This document shows, in pieces, positions 32,676 through 38,907 of a stretch of 38,907 nt of DNA. The position numbers and the translations under genes were made by a program. Below the pieces are notes generated by a model that was not told the DNA's origin, did not search any database, and was given only the letters and a program-made list of their open reading frames with translations. Numbering within the stretch: the stretch's first letter is position 1; each line of letters starts with the position of its first letter. Source of the stretch: Acanthaster planci (taxonomy: Eukaryota; Echinodermata; Asteroidea; Valvatida; Acanthasteridae); assembly GCF_001949145.1 (NCBI RefSeq), contig NW_019091378.1, positions 961,986-1,000,892 on the forward strand, in the 5' to 3' direction.

Positions 32676-35600
32676 CTACGTTAATCCTGCAAAAAAGTTC
32701 TCGTGTTTCCCTTTGGCGTCAAAGTGCCTGAATTTATTCTTGCGCTCGGCTTTGGCGTGGGGGTCCACCTCCTTCGCCAGGAGGTGTGCCACGTTCCAGA
32801 ACTTGATCTTCTGGTCGTGGGAGCAGCTGGCCAGGATCTGCTTGTCCGCCGAGAGGGCCAGGGACTCGATGGGGAAGTCATCGTGGTCACCGATGACACC
32901 CAGGAACCGGTTGGGTAGGATGTTGACAGCCCTGGCAGAGCAAAGACAAGAGTAGCTTTCAATCTGAAGTACACGAGTTACTTTTTTTTCCTCTGAACAA
33001 TTTTGAGTCTCTTAACCATATGCTGCCAAGGAGCCCGAATTTTGGGTACCTGTTCTTTATACACACAGTTGGGGAGCCCGAAATCGGACAAACAAGCTGG
33101 CCTTGTAACAAAAGACTGTACTTGGAACAAAAGACCTAGCTGCTGGGAATTGCCAACATTTTTTCAGTTGTCATTAGGGGAGGAAATCCGTCCACCACTG
33201 TTTGTGGCATTCAGCATGAGCAGATTACCACTCGGGACAAAAGCGCTCCAGCACTCCAGTGATGAGCGATACAATACCGCTGCACGCTAATCTGGCCCCT
33301 ATTGAAAAGGCGCACTGTGCCAGTTTCGGGCACAACTCAAAATTACATAACACCGCACCCTCTGGGCTCTCATTACAAGGCGGCACGCCTGGCTGAAATA
33401 CTCCAGCGTCAATAGATGTTGTCTGTCAGATAAGAGTAGAAACCAGACAGTCGTTTGTGTGGGTGTAAACGTCCAGTTAATGAAGCTATGATTTTTGGAA
33501 GAATTTTGAAAATTGAAAATCTTGAAGATCACCCGGTCCTATGTTGGGCAACTTCAAATTACACCCGGCAGCAAGTAGTTAAACATGTAGTGAACAAACT
33601 TGACTTCCATCTGTGAGGCCTGAAGTGTTTTTGACATCAACTGTGCCAGCTCCAGAAACCAGGAGGGATGTTACATATAAGGTGTATTAGGACATTTAAC
33701 AGTTGTTGACCGCTGTGATGTGGGATATGCCCTTTTTAATACCTGAGAGATGCATATCCCATGTAACAACAGATAGCAAGTTTTGTTATACAGTGCCAAT
33801 AAGTCAAAACAATACATAGTTATAACTTACTGCACATGAAATACACTAAGCTACTGCAATGAAAGCTTTGATGATTGCAGTCTTTTCTGCTGGTAAAAGG
33901 GGAAACGGAGCCTATACCAAACGTGCGCTCTAGAGCCCCGGCTCATTTTTCTTCTACCTTATCATTCCATCCATGCTTCCAGTGCAGACCATGCTGTCGG
34001 TCAGTGCGACACAGGTGTCCACTGACTGGGGGTGTCCCGGGAAGCGGTCGCTCAGATCGCCAAACTCGTTCCAGTTGTAGATGTTGAGGGCGCCGTCGCT
34101 CGCGCCGCAGACGATTTTCTTGCCATCCTGAAAGGGAAATATTTAACAATTTTGGGAAGGAATGGTGCCAAAGAACTTCTCTATTTGACAGTGACTCTTC
34201 CAATGTGGAAAAGAAGAACGTTCATATCTAGGCATAATATTTGGAACAAACTCTCTAACCATAAAAAATTACATTGAAATTATGCCAAAAAAGAAAAGAA
34301 AGAAGAAACATGAAGAAACAAGAAAAGGAAAAATTTTATGGAGACCTTGCTGGTTATAGTTTTGATGAGGACGAATGTCTAACACAATACATTTTTGACA
34401 CAATATGTTGAACACATATTTAAGACTCAACAAAACACAAAGTTAGGTTTTCGAGAGAAAACGTGAAACCTGTAGCTAAGCCAGATTTTTTCCACCTCAT
34501 CCAAGACGCAATTTTGAAGGCAGCACATACCTTGACTATTGCGACGGTCATCATTTCATTCTGGACGTTCTCTGACTGCATCACAAACTTCCTTCGTCGG
34601 ATGTTGAAGGTTGACATTGTACCATCGCCACTGAAAAAAAGAAGAAAAAGAGCAAAAGAAATCAAAGCGGAGCCAAAAAAAAAAAAAAACCTCAGCCCTC
34701 AGGAAAGAACACAAACTAATCGAATAAGCATAATTACAGGCCAGTACTAACGTGATGTCAGGATCATACACGGGTTGTACGCTGTATTGTTAATTTATTA
34801 CAACCAATCAGGTGTCTATAATGGGGTGTGCTCTATGACGTCACAGTCGTGTTTTTCCTATAAGTGGCTGCCAAAAGTATGGCTGGCTGGCTGTCGGTGC
34901 AAAATTAAAGAATGATTCACGAAGTGTTAAAAATTCCACACAGCTATCTGACCTCAAGCCAATGATACATGTACTACTAAACGTTAATTGGAAATACAAC
35001 CCTATTTACAAATCAATGGTACAATTGTCCAGTTTGAATAAATTGGAGGTAAAAATCGAAAACCAACCAAAGGGGATATTTCTGCAAACTTTGGCTGCCC
35101 ATACAAGTTGTAGGCAAAACGAGAGTGGTCTACCACCTCAACACTGGTGTCATTTGATTAGCACACAAAGGTCTCATGATATTTCTTAACCCTTTCAGTA
35201 CGTATCACTGCAGCTATATGACCAATCTCAGCAAGTTGGTCCCAAATAATCGTTTGGATTAATTAACTGTCACTGATTTTCATACATAATCCGGTCAGTC
35301 AAATTACATTTTACTATGCAGTTCTTCGAGGAGAAATCATCTCTTGCAAACCAAACAAATTGGTAAACTTCCTCTGTTTAGTTAACCAGTTTATGTCGGA
35401 TTTTCTTTACCCCTCAAAAACCTGCTGGGGGCAGGTTTTTTACCCGCCAATTCTGCAACCTTGCAATTGCGCTTTGAGCCCACCAAGCATGACATGACAC
35501 GTCAATACATCAACCGCAGAAATGAAAAAAAGAATTCTTAAATGAGTGTACGGCAGTGTTGTGGTGGAGAGCATCGNNNNNNNNNNNNNNNNNNNNNNNN

Positions 35601-38196
35601 NNNNNNNNNNNNNNNNNNNNNNNNNNNNNNNNNNNNNNNNNNNNNNNNNNNNNNNNNNNNNNNNNNNNNNNNNNNNNNNNNNNNNNNNNNNNNNNNNNNN
35701 NNNNNNNNNNNNNNNNNNNNNNNNNNNNNNGGCACAACACCAGACACAAGACCAGACACAAGACCAGGCACAAGACCAGACACAAGACCAGGCACAAGAC
35801 CAGGCACAAGACCAGACATAAGACCAGAAACAAGTCACAGGGTGAACAATGCTTTTGTTGCAGTTCATTTGAATAGCTTGTGACTTGAATTCAGACTGGA
35901 GGTTTTATGGTGGTCTTGTGTGGTCTTGTGAAGGTCTTAAGTGGTCTCGACTACAACACTGGTGTACGGGTCCTCCGTGGAACAAATGAGGAAAAATGTG
36001 TGTTTTCACGTCAACTTGCGTCAAGTGGTTAATTGTTTGTTTTGGTGTCTCCGTAAGAGCAGACAAAATGCACTGCAATCATGCAACAAAATCTTCGATA
36101 TTTTTTCAAAAATAATTCTTACCTGCTGGCCACAATGATGCGTTTGGCCTTATCAATGGCCATATCACTGATGTAATCTTCGTTCTCTTTCACTTCCATG
36201 ATTGCATGTTTCTTTCTCAGATCCCAGACCTGTTGGTAAGGTGGAGATTTAAAGGCAGTGCTCTAAAGCTGTGAAAGACAAGAAGTCAACCACTTTGTGA
36301 CTGGAAGTTCTCGAGATCTTGTCTTAAGGTCAATATGAAGAACTGTCCATTCATGATCTTGCAAAATGCAACTTAGACCTTTTTCAGAATACATGTTTAT
36401 GTTGACTTTGTCTCCCATTCACAGCAAAGTTTGAGTTAAACTACAAGGTCATGTTGAAATGTGCATTTCTATAGTGGAAATGAAATCAACACTTTGCCTG
36501 GACCACATTAACCCTAACTCCCTAGGCTCCTGCGCTAGAAAGCATACTGAACCTCACGAAATCCAACAAGTTCATGTACTTGTACATGCAGGTTACTGTA
36601 TCAAACCTGATAAACTCCAACAGAATGAGCCCATTGGAGTCTGAGTGATATGGTATGGATGGGTCTATGCAGTATAGGATGACTTGCACTGAACAGTACC
36701 AAACCTGACGAAATCAAGCATAGTCCAACAATTGGTACAGCAAGCCAGACACTGCACACAGTGACCCGTGTGTGTCCCAACTCACACAGAATCCAACACC
36801 ATCTCCCAGGGCCTTTCATCCCAAGTCTCACAAAGTTTAACAAGAAGTTCATCAAGTACAGCACCAAACCTGCCAAAACCTCACAAAACCTGCTGTTGGA
36901 GTATGGCAGGTTTCGGGTAGTTAGGAAGTTGACATTTCAAATAAAAAAATTTAAAGTCCAGCTGTCTCTTTACAAATACATCAAAGCTTGGCAGGTGTTC
37001 TCTTGTTCATGTCAGACTTGACTCAAATTGGATGTTCCATTTCATAGGCCTAAGCATCGTCTTAGAAAAGGTTTCCATTACATCACTGTGCAATGTATCC
37101 ACGCTCTATCGAGAGATCTTTGTTGGCAGTCTCTTAATTTTTCAGGGTATCAGGTTGGCAATGGCGTGGTGGTTCTTTCCTCGCCTTACACCTCTGCGGC
37201 CAGGGTTCGATTCCCGGATCAGTCCACATGTGGATTGGGATTTCAGGCCATAACTAATTCTGTGGGTTTTACCCAGAATATTCCTCTGGGGTTTTCCTCC
37301 CACCTCTAAAACTGTAACTGCTTCTCATTGTCTCCTCTGTACAGGTTTCTTCGGGCTTACGAGCTACAGTGCCCAGGGCATGTTCAGGAATCGTTGGTTT
37401 CATTACCAGAAAATGCTTCGCTATAATTTGAAATGACAACTACAAATACAAGATGCCAGCGTCTTACTTTGAACTGCCCATCGTCGTCTGCCGTGGCGAC
37501 GAGATTCTCGTCTGCCACCAGCAGGCAGTAGAGCGGGCTGCTATGAGCCTTGATGAACTGCTGGGAGGTGTGACCCGTGCTGACGTCAAACACCCTGAGC
37601 GACTTGTCTCTCGATATTGTGAATAAGGCTGGTATGACAAAGGAGAACATTGGTCAATATGCAGTTTCTCTTTCCAAACGACATAACAGGTTTGATTTCG
37701 ACCTCTGACCTAGGGACCCCTTATTTACAGATTCTAGAGAACGGCACAGTAAACATCTGTGATGGAAGTGAAGAGTTGGTGATGAATTATGAATGACGTC
37801 CATGCCTTTGACTTAGAGATTGTGGCCAATCAGTGGGCCTTTCCAAGATTAGGAACATTGAGTGCAGCAAATGACTGAGAAAACGATCAGACTTCACTCA
37901 TCCTCTTAAAACCCAACAATGTTCAAAAAACTTTTACGCAAGGTAACAACACTCTAAGCTTACCAGTTTGAAATTTCGATCGAAATTCATTAAGAGAGCT
38001 CCTCAATTAGTGGATAATGAAATATGCACAAATCTGTCTTCACCGTTTAAACTCTGAAGATTCTAGTTTTTTTTAATCACTTTGTAAGGTTCACTTACTT
38101 TTGCCATCTTCAGAGAATGCTACTCCACGGCAGGCCTTCTGATGTGCGGAGAGAGACAAGATCTCTTCATTGGATGTCTCACAGGAGTAGGAAAAA
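32676..38196 (-). CDS. WDR55: WDR55 WD-repeat nucleolar protein, 5' end missing (6 exons seen)
   Basis: Coding exons on the minus strand are 38099-38196, 37468-37628, 36123-36229, 34531-34630, 33958-34127 and 32676-32931, ending at TAG 32676-32678. Together they give 296 residues; the human protein has 383, so roughly 75-80 N-terminal residues lie right of the window. Matching blocks are FSYSC, HQKACRGVAFSEDGKTLFT, SRDKSLRVFDV, ADDDGQFKVWDLRKKHA, SGDGTMSTFNIRRRKF, GASDGALNIYNWNEFGDLSD, CTGSMDGMIRAVNILPNRFL, SHDQKIKFWNV and the terminal FFAGL. These are successive WD40 blades. Phases (1, 0, 2, 0, 2) agree at every junction. Family knowledge: WDR55 (yeast Jip5) is a nucleolar factor needed for rRNA processing. 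The C-terminal tail ends at FFAGLT, without the acidic extension of mammals. The intron 34631-36122 contains the assembly gap. Confidence 0.95.
35577..35730. other. Assembly gap (154 N)
   Basis: A run of N interrupts the hAT-like element immediately before a 12-bp tandem array. The gap probably reflects failure to assemble the array, so its real length is unknown. Confidence 0.98.
35731..35835. repeat. 12-bp minisatellite (ACAAGACCAGRC)
   Basis: Tandem ACAAGACCAGAC/ACAAGACCAGGC units with period 12 run from the edge of the gap. The same words appear, unamplified, in the related elements at 13221 and 16162, so the array expanded inside one copy. Confidence 0.9.
36540..36900. repeat. Degenerate interspersed short repeats (AAACCTGA/CCAACA words)
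   Basis: Words such as GAACCTCACGAAATCCAACA, CAAACCTGATAAACTCCAAC, CAAACCTGACGAAATC and CAAACCTGCCAAAACCTCAC recur at irregular spacing in a WDR55 intron. It may be a decayed tandem array; the period is not regular. Confidence 0.35.
37140..37380 (+). repeat. tRNA-derived SINE with conserved-tail-like segment
   Basis: Box A-like TGGCAATGGCGTGGTGG (near 37156) is followed by box B CAGGGTTCGATTCCCGG at 37201-37217. Then come CCACATGTGGATTGGG and CTCTGGGGTTTTCCTCCCAC, which resemble central domains shared by several animal SINE families. It lies in the WDR55 intron 36230-37467. Confidence 0.65.
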
Positions 38197-38907
38197 CTAC
38201 CCACAAAAAAATTACAACCTAGATATATTATCCAAATAAATTTGATTCCAATGCAGGAAAAATATAACAGATATCTCACTACCGTTCTGTATCTAATCCA
38301 TTTTCTTAAAACAATGGAAGTATATGCCTCAATGAGAAAGGGAATTCTGTTATCAATTAAGGACTTTCCACAGAGGTGGAAACACTGTGCACAGCTGTTG
38401 TCTCGCATCAGTATTGCGGTTGAGTCATTTTTTTTCTTGAAAGCAAGACAGTGTGTTCGCACAACCACGCTCTTGGTTATAAGACTGAAGCTAAGTGTTT
38501 GTACAGAAAAGTTTACTGAATAAAATTTCCCAAGAATTTTCACTCAGACTTGAGTCCGAGTCCTTGCACACTAATGCCATGTGTACAACTGACGACTTGT
38601 CCTTGTTAATCAATTCGGCCAAATACTGCACTGCAGACCTGACTCCAGCTCCCTCGGCTGAGATTTCAGCTTACTTGCCGTCTCAGAAACAACACTGCCT
38701 CACGGATGGTACTGAGTACACAGAAACCCAACAAGTGCAAACCAACTGGGTCTTTGTTTGGGTGCCCGGAGTATAACAATGGGATGCATATACCGTACAT
38801 GTACAGTAAATTGATTCTTGTCATCAAACAACGAGAATGTGGCACTGACTTTCATGTGATAGAATTGCGACCACCACATCAAATGATCAAGACCAGTCCC
38901 AAACAGC
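38197..38907 (-). other. WDR55 intron or 5' region at the right edge, no further exon seen
   Basis: The exon at 38099-38196 begins after a TAG acceptor and needs two bases from an upstream exon. No sequence encoding the expected N-terminal WD40 segment was found between here and the window end, so upstream exons must lie beyond 38907. Confidence 0.6.

Larger units (their letters stand above)
35554..35961. mobile_element. hAT-like non-autonomous element, copy C, with perfect 8-bp target duplication
   Basis: The element begins CAGTGTTGTGGTGGAGAGC and ends GGTCTCGACTACAACACTG. GTGTACGG flanks it exactly on both sides (35546-35553 and 35962-35969). It contains a 12-bp minisatellite and the assembly gap. 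It lies in the WDR55 intron 34631-36122. The CAGTG termini and 8-bp duplication support the hAT superfamily. Confidence 0.85.

Noticed and set aside
35440-35883. Open frames with tetrapeptide repeats running through the N gap
   Set aside because: They arise from the 12-bp minisatellite, which is open in several frames on both strands, and from N being read as sense codons.

Overview
The window is animal nuclear DNA: genes are split into short exons with GT-AG introns, intergenic and intronic DNA is AT-rich and repeat-laden, and there is one assembly gap (154 N, 35577-35730). Recurrent ACATGTACATGTA-type words, short-intron gene structures and a foldback element made of tandem subrepeats (a type described from sea urchins) point to an invertebrate deuterostome, probably an echinoderm. 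That assignment is inference; no sequence search was run.

Four conserved genes were reconstructed exon by exon, all on the minus strand, with reading phase agreeing across every junction. From right to left (transcription order) they are: WDR55 (exons 38196 to 32676, 5' end beyond the window), a nucleolar WD-repeat protein; ASAH1, lysosomal acid ceramidase (30788 to 21838, 12 coding exons, 396 residues, complete); ATOX1, the cytosolic copper chaperone (17830 to 14997, three coding exons, 73 residues, complete); and ZMAT2/SNU23, a spliceosomal zinc-finger protein (9854 to 3595, five coding exons, 206 residues, complete). No plus-strand gene could be supported. The four genes serve unrelated housekeeping jobs (ribosome biogenesis, sphingolipid breakdown, copper delivery, splicing). 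WDR55, ZMAT2 and, further away, ATOX1 all lie on human 5q, so part of this neighbourhood may be ancestral.

The rest is mostly non-autonomous mobile DNA. It includes a 365-bp hairpin MITE, an AT-rich TIR family and a (GATT)n microsatellite in ZMAT2 intron 1; a foldback element with 39-bp tandem subrepeats in its arms (10520-11515); a TA-flanked mariner-like MITE (13781-14026); a hAT-like family with three copies, two of which keep 8-bp target duplications; a pogo/Tigger-like pair; several tRNA-derived SINE-like pieces; and a diverged direct duplication of about 0.6 kb (18541-19115 and 19896-20520) between ATOX1 and ASAH1.

No CRISPR array, operon, rRNA or bacterial feature is present, and I found no novel defence-like or enzymatic system. 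The most notable non-genic structures are the foldback element, the hAT family with its internal 12-bp minisatellite, and the direct duplication.
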